NCBI GenBank assembly: GCA_964533785.1
Contig: CAZHNG010000158.1
Location: forward strand, 1 to 14,915
Origin: JANQRV01 sp964533785
GTDB taxonomy: Bacteria; Bacteroidota; Bacteroidia; Chitinophagales; Saprospiraceae
Reading direction: 5' to 3'
Length of the DNA: 14,915 bases
A program made the position numbers and the translations under genes. The notes under the pieces were generated by a model. It did no database searches and was not told the origin of the DNA. It was given only the letters and a program-made list of their open reading frames with translations. This document shows, piece by piece, positions 1 through 6,995 of the stretch. Each line of letters starts with the position of its first letter. Position 1 is the stretch's first letter.

Positions 1-19
1 CAATTAGTTAGAATTTTTA

Positions 20-54
20 GTCTAACTTCTAGAGTCTAGCGTCAAAAGTCTAGT
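20..54 (+). repeat. heptamer-period degenerate repeat array (5 units)
   Basis: Five consecutive 7-base units are in perfect register: GTCTAAC, TTCTAGA, GTCTAGC, GTCAAAA, GTCTAGT. The loose consensus is RTCTRRY. The same period and consensus recur at 3267, 3992, 9306 and 9584, and in reverse at 13712, always between genes. Function unknown. The array is degenerate, so it does not look like a fresh slippage product. Confidence 0.6.
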
Positions 55-120
55 TGTTGAATAAAAGGTTAAGAATATCTTTTAGGGTACTTCAAGGGGT
101 TTTTTAGATAAACGGTAATA

Positions 121-279
121 CTACTTTGTTATGTTGAAGAAAAGGAAATTCTTAAATGGATCTCCTGGATTAAATACTATTGGTCATGTGGTGACAAATA
201 CTTTTGGTCATCCGTAACCAAGCCAAAAATGAGTTGAAATATTATTTTCTAAGCGTTTTCCTTCAAAGTGACAAAGTAG
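121..279 (+). mobile_element. MITE-like inverted-repeat element, copy A (159 bp)
   Basis: The ends are imperfect terminal inverted repeats. Bases 121-144 match the reverse complement of 256-279 at 19 of 24 positions (shared core CTACTTTGTnAnnTTGAAG). Bases 121-188 align without gaps to the reverse complement of 9191-9258 at 59 of 68 positions. Bases 242-281 align to the reverse complement of 9141-9180 at 31 of 40. Copy A therefore carries about 43 bp of extra interior (around 189-241) absent from copy B. It contains no ORF of its own. No clear target-site duplication is visible, so it may be a MITE or another dispersed palindromic repeat. It ends 61 bp before the hybrid regulator gene. Confidence 0.65.
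180..206 (+). promoter_or_regulatory. candidate Bacteroidota promoter for the hybrid regulator gene
   Basis: TACTTTTG at 199-206 fits the Bacteroidota -7 consensus TAnnTTTG exactly. A TTG at 180-182, 16 bases upstream, could serve as the -33 element. A direct repeat TTGGTCAT (180-187 and 204-211) frames it. The predicted transcript would start near 213 and have a leader of about 128 nt. The site lies in or beside the copy-A-specific interior of the MITE-like element. Based on consensus only. Confidence 0.35.
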
Positions 280-340
280 AAGTAAGTAGTCGACCAAAAA
301 TTTTAATTCCAAACAAATAACACAATACAAAACTACCTGT

Positions 341-2254
341 ATGAATTTGATTAACATTTTGGCGATTGAAGATTTCAAGCCAGATATAGTGCTTTTGCAA
401 AAGTATCTTGAGGAAGCAGAGTTTAAATACAACTTTTTTCATAAAGAAACCTTGCGGGAAGGCATTGATTTGATTAAAGAACAAGACATGGATATCGTGC
501 TGCTGGATCTTTCGCTTAGCGATACCAGCGGATTTAAGACATTAACCAGGTATCTGGAAGAAGTAAATGATGTTCCCGTAATTGTAATGACGGGTATGCC
601 TAGTAAAGCATTTGGGGAAAGGGCTGTAAAAGAGGGAGCGGAAGATTATCTTTATAAAGAAAATATGGACAGCAGGTCCGTTGAGAAATCTATTATTTTC
701 TCCTTGCATCGGGGGAAATCGAAGTTAAAGATCAGAGAACGCAACAAACAGCTCGAAAAAAATGAAGATACCCTTCGCAAAGTCTTGCATATCGCTAAAA
801 TAGGAAGCTGGTCGATGAACATCATTGACAATTCCATGAACTGGGATGATGAAATGTTCCGGATCTTTGAGCTGTCCAATCAAACTTTTAATCCAACTCT
901 TTCGGACTATTTAGGTTTTGTACACGTTGAAGACCGGCAAAAAGTGGAAGCTTTTTTCGGTATGGTTATGAAAGATTCCGAAAAGCATGAAATTAAGCAC
1001 AGGATAGTTATCAACAACACCAAAACAAAAGAACTATTCGTCCATGCAGGCATCGTACATAATGAAACAACCCAACAAGTGTCCATTGTGGGAGGAGTAC
1101 AGGATATTACGGCCTACGAAAACGGTATATTACCCGGGGATAAAATGCTTCAGGAGATAAAATCCAATAAATTATTACAAAATTTAAAGACGAATTTCAC
1201 TAGCCTCCTGGACTGCAAATTGTTTCTTGAGATGAGCGGCTACAGCAATGAAATGGCAGATAAAAGGATCAAAAAGGTCTGTCAGAAAATTGCCCAAAAT
1301 TATGCCAACCATCGTTATCAGCTATTGATTCACAGGTTATTGATCAAAAGTGATGACCTTCGACCGGTAGTGCTGGAAAACATCAGTGCTGATGAACTAC
1401 AAAAGCTGTTGTCCCTTTTTGATGTCTCGAAACAGTCTTTCTTTTCCACGTTGAATGTTAAAATACATCATGGTCTTCCTAATCAGGTATCCATTAACTT
1501 TGGCCTGCTTTTTTATACTTTGTATACCCTACACAAAATTTCCACTTACCGAAAAACGGGAAAGAACCTTATCAACGTAAATTTCTCTTTTGTCAAAAAC
1601 AAAGAAGACAGGGCAGGAGTATTGCTTGATATTAGAGGAGATTTGGATAAACACGGACTTTTAAATAATAGTGCCAAGTCCAGCACACCATTGGAATATA
1701 TTGCCCGCTATCCTGATGACGGAGAAACGGTATGGTACTGTTTTGCATTGATTCGATTGGTTCAATTGGCAAATGGAACATTTGAAAAGCAACCGTTCGA
1801 CAAGAATGGACGGCCCAGGACCCGTATTTATTTGCCCATTCTTAAGCAAGATGAAACGCAGGAAGTACCTACTCAATCGAATGGCCAAGAATACAAATTC
1901 CTCATTGTTGATGACCGGTTTTTCAATCGACTGCAAATCAAAACAAAATTGGAAAAATGGAACGGTAAGCGAGTAAAAATTGAAGAAGCGGAAAATGGAA
2001 AAGAAGCCATCAAAAAAGTGGAAACTAATGATTTTGACGCCATTTTCATGGACATCCAAATGCCGATTATGAATGGGATTGAAGCTTCTTCTTTTATCAA
2101 AAGTAAATTCCCCATTCCAATTGTTGCGCTTACGAACAAATCTTCCGAGCAAGAAAAACAAGCTTGTCAGAAAATAGGGATCGAAGCCTATTTGCAAAAA
2201 CCAATTCCTGCACAAACCCTTTTTTCCACCATCGAGCCACTCATAAAACCTTAA
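341..2254 (+). CDS. hybrid two-component regulator: REC-PAS-degenerate kinase core-REC
   Basis: A 637-aa cytoplasmic signalling protein with no signal peptide or membrane segment. Residues 1-120 form a receiver domain with acidic pair E10/D11, phospho-acceptor D56, T84 and K106. A helical linker (about 120-145) leads to a PAS_3-like domain (about 145-258). Residues 270-500 have the layout of a histidine kinase core, but I see no conserved H-box. The N-box position (about 385-405) lacks the usual Asn, the G1 motif is only DIRGD near 430, and a G2-like strand (473-501) ends in YLPIL. Residues 518-637 form a second, canonical receiver: D524/D525, acceptor D571 in MDIQMP, T598 and K620. It is probably a phosphorelay scaffold that takes phosphate from other kinases; its target is unknown. 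ATG 341 follows an AT-rich leader without a Shine-Dalgarno site. ypdA starts 30 bp downstream and may be cotranscribed. Confidence 0.85.
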   Translation: MNLINILAIEDFKPDIVLLQKYLEEAEFKYNFFHKETLREGIDLIKEQDMDIVLLDLSLSDTSGFKTLTRYLEEVNDVPVIVMTGMPSKAFGERAVKEGAEDYLYKENMDSRSVEKSIIFSLHRGKSKLKIRERNKQLEKNEDTLRKVLHIAKIGSWSMNIIDNSMNWDDEMFRIFELSNQTFNPTLSDYLGFVHVEDRQKVEAFFGMVMKDSEKHEIKHRIVINNTKTKELFVHAGIVHNETTQQVSIVGGVQDITAYENGILPGDKMLQEIKSNKLLQNLKTNFTSLLDCKLFLEMSGYSNEMADKRIKKVCQKIAQNYANHRYQLLIHRLLIKSDDLRPVVLENISADELQKLLSLFDVSKQSFFSTLNVKIHHGLPNQVSINFGLLFYTLYTLHKISTYRKTGKNLINVNFSFVKNKEDRAGVLLDIRGDLDKHGLLNNSAKSSTPLEYIARYPDDGETVWYCFALIRLVQLANGTFEKQPFDKNGRPRTRIYLPILKQDETQEVPTQSNGQEYKFLIVDDRFFNRLQIKTKLEKWNGKRVKIEEAENGKEAIKKVETNDFDAIFMDIQMPIMNGIEASSFIKSKFPIPIVALTNKSSEQEKQACQKIGIEAYLQKPIPAQTLFSTIEPLIKP

Positions 2255-2284
2255 CAATCGTCAGTTGTTAGAGAGAAAAAAAGG

Positions 2285-3259
2285 ATGGAAAAACTGGATC
2301 TTGTCATTATTGGAGGTGGACCGACCGGTCTGAACTGCGCTATATCAGCAATCAGAGCTGGATTAAACTATGTGGTAATCGAAAAAGGCGTACTGGTCAA
2401 TTCGCTCTATCACTTTCCTTCCGATATGACATTTTTTTCTACTTCCCTAAAATTGGAGATCGGAGAGACCCCTTTCATTAGTCACGGGGATAAACCTACC
2501 CGGCGAGAAGCACTGGAATATTACCGGCGGCTACAGGAAAAATGGAAGATCAACGTACATTTTTACGAAGAAGTGCTTGGAATGCAACAAGTGGAAGCGG
2601 AACTGTACGAAGTCAAAACTTCTAAATCCCAATACCTAACAAAGTCTGTTATCATTGCAACGGGCTACTACGATACGCCCCGGTTGCTTAATGTTCCGGG
2701 AGAAGATCTGCCGAAGGTGAAACATTACTACGATGAAGTACATCCTTATATCAAGCAAAAAGTATTAGTGATAGGGGCCGCCAACTCTGCTTGTGACGTA
2801 GCGCTCGAAACCTTCTACAAAGGCGCCGAGGTTACAATGGCCATCCGGGAATCCGAAATTTACCCAAAAGTGAAATACTGGATTCGTCCGAATATTGAGA
2901 ACCGGATAAAAGAGGGTAGCATTAAGGCCTATTTTAATACGGTGGTAAAAGAGATCCGGCCAAAAGAAGTTGTGCTATCCGGCCCTGACGGAGAGTTTAC
3001 CATCGAAAATGATTTTGTATTGGCCATGACGGGCTATAAACCCGATTATTCATTTCTCGAAAAGTTAGGGCTAAAATTTCGGGATGATGAGAGCCGGACG
3101 CCAGTTTTTGATCCGGATACACTGGAAACTAGTTTACCTAATGTATACATCGCAGGTGTAGTATGTGCAGGGTTAAGCACGAGCAAGCTTTTTATCGAAA
3201 ATACCCGCCACCACGGAGAGGTGATTATTAAGGATATTAAAGGGAAGTTGGTGTCTTGA
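2285..3259 (+). CDS. ypdA: YpdA-family FAD/NADPH reductase (putative bacillithiol disulfide reductase)
   Basis: A 324-aa flavoprotein of the thioredoxin reductase-like fold. It has an N-terminal FAD Rossmann motif GGGPTG (10-15), the family signature VNSLYHFP...MTFFSTS (38-54), IATGYYD (124-130), an NADPH Rossmann motif VIGAANSACD (162-171), MTGYKPD (248-254) and the C-terminal FAD motif NVYIAGVV (286-293). It lacks the CxxC of thioredoxin reductase, as YpdA does. Family members are linked to reducing oxidised bacillithiol with NADPH. At the position of the redox Cys14 described in Firmicutes YpdA this protein has Thr14. It starts 30 bp after the hybrid regulator on the same strand, probably in the same transcript, and converges with tdk. 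Family assignment is strong; substrate is inferred. Confidence 0.88.
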   Translation: MEKLDLVIIGGGPTGLNCAISAIRAGLNYVVIEKGVLVNSLYHFPSDMTFFSTSLKLEIGETPFISHGDKPTRREALEYYRRLQEKWKINVHFYEEVLGMQQVEAELYEVKTSKSQYLTKSVIIATGYYDTPRLLNVPGEDLPKVKHYYDEVHPYIKQKVLVIGAANSACDVALETFYKGAEVTMAIRESEIYPKVKYWIRPNIENRIKEGSIKAYFNTVVKEIRPKEVVLSGPDGEFTIENDFVLAMTGYKPDYSFLEKLGLKFRDDESRTPVFDPDTLETSLPNVYIAGVVCAGLSTSKLFIENTRHHGEVIIKDIKGKLVS

Positions 3260-3266
3260 AAAGTAC

Positions 3267-3280
3267 ATCTAACGTCTTAC
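3267..3280 (+). repeat. heptamer repeat pair in the ypdA/tdk convergent gap
   Basis: ATCTAAC followed by GTCTTAC: two units of the RTCTRRY heptamer. They fill most of the 21-bp gap between the convergent ypdA and tdk stop codons. Two units alone would be weak; the match to the longer arrays elsewhere in the window supports it. Confidence 0.4.
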
Positions 3281-3877
3281 TCAAGAAGGTACAATTTTTA
3301 AGTCCAGGATATTGCCCATGTGATAGCAATTGCGGCACCGGGCTTCGTAAGTTTCTTTTTCGCCCAGCACAACGGTATCGTCTTTGGTGACCAGCCGGAA
3401 GGAGTGGGTGGCAAGGTTACCGCAATGCTGACATATAGCGTGTACTTTGGTAACATATTCGGCGACAGCCAGCAAATCAGGCATAGGTCCAAATGGACGG
3501 CCTTTAAAATCCATATCCAGGCCCGCGACAATGACTCTTATGCCTTGTAACGCCAGTTTTTGACATACTTCTACCAAATGGTGGTCAAAAAATTGCGCCT
3601 CATCAACTCCGACAACATTCACATTATCTACCAACTTTAAAATTTGTTTAGCTTGATCAATTGGGGTGGAAAGAATGTAATTGGCATCGTGTGATACTAC
3701 TTTGGTTTCATCAAACCGGGTATCAATTTTGGGTTTAAAGATTTCCACCTTTTGGTTGGCGATCTTGGCTCTTTTGAGTCGGCGAATCAGCTCTTCCGTT
3801 TTCCCGGAAAACATGGGGCCGCAGATTACCTCGATCCAGCCGTTACGTTGTCCTTTAAAATGGGGCTCCATAAACAT
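3281..3877 (-). CDS. tdk: thymidine kinase (type II)
   Basis: A 198-aa cytosolic salvage enzyme that phosphorylates thymidine to dTMP with ATP. Numbered from the chosen start: P-loop GPMFSGKT (20-27), VDEAQFF (91-97) with catalytic base E93, GLDMDFKG (119-126), structural zinc cysteines C149/C152 and C181/C184, and the lid region around YEAR (177-180). The open frame extends upstream to an ATG at 4000. I chose the ATG at 3877 because MFMEPHF...GWIEVICG matches the usual Bacteroidota N-terminus. The extension is low-complexity in style and ends in the heptamer repeat region. MEPHF at 3871 is a close alternative. It is convergent with ypdA and divergent from the gene at 4100. Confidence 0.93.
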   Translation of the reverse strand: MFMEPHFKGQRNGWIEVICGPMFSGKTEELIRRLKRAKIANQKVEIFKPKIDTRFDETKVVSHDANYILSTPIDQAKQILKLVDNVNVVGVDEAQFFDHHLVEVCQKLALQGIRVIVAGLDMDFKGRPFGPMPDLLAVAEYVTKVHAICQHCGNLATHSFRLVTKDDTVVLGEKETYEARCRNCYHMGNILDLKIVPS

Positions 3878-3991
3878 AATAAAAGTTTTATCTGGCTTCT
3901 CACTTAAGTAGTTGAGCAAATGAAATTTATTAGATATTATTTGCAAAATATTGCTAATCAGTGAATTGCATGCTTTTTTAAGCATGTGGAG

Positions 3992-4026
3992 ATCTGGCAT
4001 CTGGCATCTAACATCTTTTGTCTGTA
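3992..4026 (+). repeat. heptamer-period degenerate repeat array (5 units)
   Basis: ATCTGGC, ATCTGGC, ATCTAAC, ATCTTTT and GTCTGTA in perfect 7-base register, between the divergent tdk and the gene at 4100. A short hairpin lies just before it: CATGCTT (3969-3975), loop TTTT, AAGCATG (3980-3986). Confidence 0.65.
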
Positions 4027-4058
4027 TTTACGAAGGCGCAGAATTCCAAACATACCAT

Positions 4059-4066
4059 TATATTTG
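4059..4066 (+). promoter_or_regulatory. Bacteroidota -7 element before the gene at 4100
   Basis: TATATTTG is an exact TAnnTTTG, 33 bp before the ATG at 4100. That would give a leader of roughly 25-30 nt. No convincing TTG -33 element is seen at the expected distance. Confidence 0.45.
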
Positions 4067-4099
4067 CAAATATCGAATCAAAACTGTAGCAATCAAAAT

Positions 4100-4789
4100 A
4101 TGGATACGAAGAAAGCCCAAAGCGCATTAAAAAGAATTAATCAATTATTTGATAAGATAACAGGAGGAAATGAAGCCATAGCTAACATAGAGAAAGACCT
4201 ATTATTGGGGCATATTCGGGATCTGTATGACGCGCTGCTCACCGAAAATACTTCAAGCTCCAAAAAGGAAGAGGAGCGTTCCGTCAAAAAACCGGAATTG
4301 GAGGTGGTAAATCCCAACCCTAAACCTTCCTATACGCCACCAAAAATTATTGAAATTACGGAGGAAGAGAAAGAGGTACCACCAAAGGAAACCCCTAAAG
4401 AGGCCCCCCCTGTAAAAGAGGAAAGAGAAAAAAAGAGTGTGCCTCCTCCGGTAACCACCCGCCAAGCACAAAAAGTGAGTGGTGATTTCGAACAACTCTT
4501 TGAGCACAAGAAGGCTACGGAGTTATCAGAAAAATTGAGTGAACGTCCCATCAGCGACTTGACAAGGGCGATGTCTATCAATGATAAACTATTGTACGTT
4601 AACGAATTGTTTGATCGTGATATCGAAGCTTTCAACGAAACGTTAAAAGTATTAAACAGGTTTGATAGTTTGGAGGATGCCAAAGGATTGTTGTCAAATT
4701 TAGCTGATCGCTACGTTTGGTTAGAAGAAAACCGGCTGGATATTGCAAGAGATTTTATCAAATTAATTCGCCGTCGGTATAATCAATAA
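4100..4789 (+). CDS. conserved-looking Pro/Glu/Lys-rich protein of unknown function
   Basis: A 229-aa protein, predicted cytoplasmic, with no signal peptide. Residues 1-50 look helical (MDTKKAQ...HIRDLYDALL). Residues 52-125 are a disordered-looking linker rich in Pro, Glu and Lys, with PP and EE/KE runs. Residues 128-229 form a second helical domain (DFEQLFEHKKATELSEKL...FIKLIRRRYNQ). The layout resembles an uncharacterised Bacteroidota protein, but I know no function for it. The open frame could begin at 3986, but that extension runs through the heptamer repeats and the -7 element. ATG 4100, just after the TATATTTG element, is the better start. It lies 59 bp before pfkA on the same strand and may share its transcript. 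Confidence 0.75.
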   Translation: MDTKKAQSALKRINQLFDKITGGNEAIANIEKDLLLGHIRDLYDALLTENTSSSKKEEERSVKKPELEVVNPNPKPSYTPPKIIEITEEEKEVPPKETPKEAPPVKEEREKKSVPPPVTTRQAQKVSGDFEQLFEHKKATELSEKLSERPISDLTRAMSINDKLLYVNELFDRDIEAFNETLKVLNRFDSLEDAKGLLSNLADRYVWLEENRLDIARDFIKLIRRRYNQ

Positions 4790-4848
4790 CGGTAAGACTG
4801 GCTTTTACAATTTGTATCCTTTCATTAATTACAACACCTTTTCCTGTT

Positions 4849-5826
4849 ATGAAAAAGATTGCGGTTTTTACTTCTGGTGGCGATGCACCTGGGATGAACG
4901 CTTGTATCCGGGCAATTGTTCGTACTGCTTTGCACCATGGTTTGGAAGCAATTGGGATCAGGCGGGGATATCAGGGCATGATCGAGGGCGATTGCTATAA
5001 AATGGAGTCTTATTCGGTTAGTAATATTTTACAACAGGGTGGAACGATTTTGCGGTCAGCTCGCAGTGCAGACTTCAGAACGCCTGAGGGTCGGGCAAAG
5101 GCCTACCAAACTTTAAAGGATCAGGGCATCGAAGGTATAGTCGCTATTGGCGGAGATGGCACTTTCACCGGCGCTAAAGTGTTTATGGAAGAATATCCGG
5201 ATATTGCTATTGTCGGATGTCCTGGAACTATTGACAACGACCTTTTTGGTACCGATTTTACTATCGGCTATGATACCGCCATCAACACCGCAATGAATGC
5301 CATTGACAATATCAAGGACACTGCCAATGCCCACGACCGCTTATTCTTTGTGGAAGTTATGGGACGGGATGCCGGGTTTATCGCCATTAATGCGGGGATT
5401 GCAACCGGTGCCGAAGGAATTCTGATCCCCGAAAGCAAGACGGATATTGATAACTTAATCAAAATACTCAACAGCAGCTACAGTTCAAAACATAAAAACT
5501 CAGGGATTGTCATAGTAGCAGAAGGAGATGATGCCGGCGGGGCTTTTGAAATTGCCGAAGAAGTAAAAAAACGGGGTTTTGAAACTTATGAAATGAGGGT
5601 GGTGATCCTTGGTCACGTCCAACGTGGGGGCCGCCCCACCTGTATGGAACGCGTCAGGGCCAGCAAAATGGGAATGGCAGCGGTGAGGGCTCTCCTGGAC
5701 GGTCAAAAAGGAGTAATGATAGGCATTGTGAATAAAGCTATTACTTTTACGCCATTCGAAAAAGCCATCAAATACCACAATACGGTAAATCCAATGTTGT
5801 TAGAGATGGTGGATATTCTCTCTTAA
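4849..5826 (+). CDS. pfkA: ATP-dependent 6-phosphofructokinase
   Basis: A 325-aa cytosolic glycolytic enzyme, the usual length for bacterial PfkA. It phosphorylates fructose 6-phosphate to fructose 1,6-bisphosphate. Visible motifs: SGGDAPGMN (9-17) and GGDGTF (101-106) for ATP, PGTIDND (125-131) with catalytic D129, R164, MGRDAG (171-176), and the substrate-binding GHVQRGG near 250. Gly at 104 and Gly at 126 are the ATP-type residues; pyrophosphate-dependent enzymes carry Asp and Lys there. ATG 4849 is the first Met and begins the family-typical MKKIAVFTSGGD. It follows the gene at 4100 by 59 bp. No strong terminator is seen after it. Confidence 0.96.
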   Translation: MKKIAVFTSGGDAPGMNACIRAIVRTALHHGLEAIGIRRGYQGMIEGDCYKMESYSVSNILQQGGTILRSARSADFRTPEGRAKAYQTLKDQGIEGIVAIGGDGTFTGAKVFMEEYPDIAIVGCPGTIDNDLFGTDFTIGYDTAINTAMNAIDNIKDTANAHDRLFFVEVMGRDAGFIAINAGIATGAEGILIPESKTDIDNLIKILNSSYSSKHKNSGIVIVAEGDDAGGAFEIAEEVKKRGFETYEMRVVILGHVQRGGRPTCMERVRASKMGMAAVRALLDGQKGVMIGIVNKAITFTPFEKAIKYHNTVNPMLLEMVDILS

Positions 5827-5873
5827 TATTTTCTTCCCTTTATGTCAGATATTCTTATCGATACAGATTGAAA

Positions 5874-5904
5874 TTTGTTGAATAGGTTAATGACCAGTAC
5901 TTTG
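5874..5904 (+). promoter_or_regulatory. candidate promoter for the YceI lipoprotein gene
   Basis: TTTG at 5874-5877, then 20 bases, then TACTTTG at 5898-5904. The -7-like element is one base shorter than TAnnTTTG. The predicted leader is about 75 nt. Based on consensus only. Confidence 0.3.
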
Positions 5905-5987
5905 TGTAAACTTTTTCATCCTTCAATCGTTGCCTTTTTATCATTAAACACGCTAACATCATTTCTAAAACATTAAATTTTTTAAAC

Positions 5988-6665
5988 ATGCAATCTTTAA
6001 AAGCCCTGTTAAGTCTAGCATTATTTGCTTTATTGGTTTCCTGCGGTCAATCGCCCGAAGGAGAAAAAATTGAAGCCGGCGAAGCAGTAGAAACAAAAGG
6101 TGCTTCTGCCGAAGCCTTAAGTTACGCAGTTGACACTGACGCAAGTGTCATCAATTGGGAAGGATCGAAACTGATCGGTGGTAGTAATCACGTTGGAACG
6201 ATTAAGTTGCAAGGTGGAGAACTATACGTGGAAGGAGGAAATATCACCGGTGGTGAATTTACCATTGACATGAATTCTCTTGCCGATACCGATCTTCAGG
6301 ATGAAGAAAAAAGACAAAAATTAGAAGGACACCTTAAGAGTGGTGACTTCTTTGAGGTAGAGAATTATCCTACGGCTACTTTTACCATTGCCAGTGTTGA
6401 AGCCGTGCAGGATTCTGCCGCTACGCATCACATCACCGGTAATTTGATGATGAAGGACTCTACGAAAAGTATCACCATTCCTGCAATGGTAGAAATGGAC
6501 GGAGAAATGATCTCTGCTAAAACCCCTGCTTTCACCATCGATCGTACACAATGGAATGTTCTGTACGGTGCGGGAGCGCTGGGTCTTGCTCAGGATAAAA
6601 TTATTCGCGACGAGATCGGCCTTAAGATTGACCTGAAAGCAAAGGCTCAGCGGGAAATGAACTGA
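5988..6665 (+). CDS. YceI-family lipoprotein
   Basis: A 225-aa protein. Residues 1-18 form a signal peptide with a lipobox ending LLVSC, making Cys19 the lipidated residue. An acidic linker (20-45) precedes the YceI beta-barrel (about 46-218). Typical YceI features are INWEGSKLIG near the start, HVGTIKLQGG, GEFTIDMNSL, the helix with LEGHLKSGDFFEVENYPTA, and the closing AFTIDRTQWNV and IGLKIDL strands. The YceI/lipocalin-like fold binds long polyisoprenoid or other lipidic ligands; the ligand here is unknown. It is probably anchored to the outer membrane. It appears monocistronic, with its own candidate promoter and a strong terminator about 60 bp downstream. Confidence 0.92.
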   Translation: MQSLKALLSLALFALLVSCGQSPEGEKIEAGEAVETKGASAEALSYAVDTDASVINWEGSKLIGGSNHVGTIKLQGGELYVEGGNITGGEFTIDMNSLADTDLQDEEKRQKLEGHLKSGDFFEVENYPTATFTIASVEAVQDSAATHHITGNLMMKDSTKSITIPAMVEMDGEMISAKTPAFTIDRTQWNVLYGAGALGLAQDKIIRDEIGLKIDLKAKAQREMN

Positions 6666-6723
6666 TTTTTGTAAGCGTTACAACTTTTGAATACGTGTAA
6701 GTTGCTTACATATAGTTGTTTTT

Positions 6724-6761
6724 AAAACTGGTTCTGGATTTTTCCAGAACCAGTTTTTTTT
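6724..6761 (+). terminator. intrinsic terminator after the YceI gene
   Basis: A perfect 15-bp stem (6724-6738 with 6743-6757) containing CTGGTTCTGG/CCAGAACCAG, with a TTTT loop, followed by a T-run to 6761. The A-run at the 5' base could also let it act on minus-strand transcription. Confidence 0.95.
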
Positions 6762-6903
6762 ATTGCAGTTTTTTCTCAGGACCTATATCCAGGAATCTGT
6801 CAAATTAGGGTAACCCCCCACAAATAATTTCGTATCAAATAAAAAATGAGCAGATTTCATTTTTAAGAGCTTCGACAGTCCGTCCTACCATTATTTAATC
6901 CAG

Positions 6904-6993
6904 GGAAACAGCTTGTTGTTTTCCATTTCTTCCATGGCATTTAATGTTTTTGTTCAGGAAAAAAATATCCGAAAACAGTTTAAAGATGTTTAG
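6904..6993 (+). pseudogene. possible decayed 5' remnant of the TonB-dependent receptor
   Basis: In the frame ending at TAG 6991-6993 the translation reads GNSLLFSISSMAF, then NVFVQEKNIRKQFKDV, stop. A hydrophobic run followed by a QEKxIxxxxKD pattern resembles the end of a signal peptide plus the first strand of a carboxypeptidase-like domain (usual form AQEKTIxGxVxDA). The frame has no good upstream ATG (stop at 6847). It sits directly before, and out of frame with, the receptor barrel open frame. The likeness is short and may be chance. Confidence 0.3.
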
Positions 6994-6995
6994 AG

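Noticed and set aside
122..128. TACTTTG as a promoter for the hybrid regulator
   Set aside because: It is part of the terminal inverted repeat of the MITE-like element, is one base short of the consensus and lies over 200 bp from the gene.
1661..2257. 198-aa minus-strand frame inside the hybrid regulator gene
   Set aside because: Antisense shadow of the second receiver region, which carries a full set of conserved residues on the plus strand.
3878..4000. Upstream extension of thymidine kinase to an ATG at 4000
   Set aside because: The extra 41 residues do not match the family, contain a hairpin and run into the heptamer array. MFMEPHF is the usual N-terminus.
3986..4099. Upstream extension of the gene at 4100 to an ATG at 3986
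   Set aside because: It would translate through the heptamer repeats and the TATATTTG promoter element and overlap the tdk upstream region.
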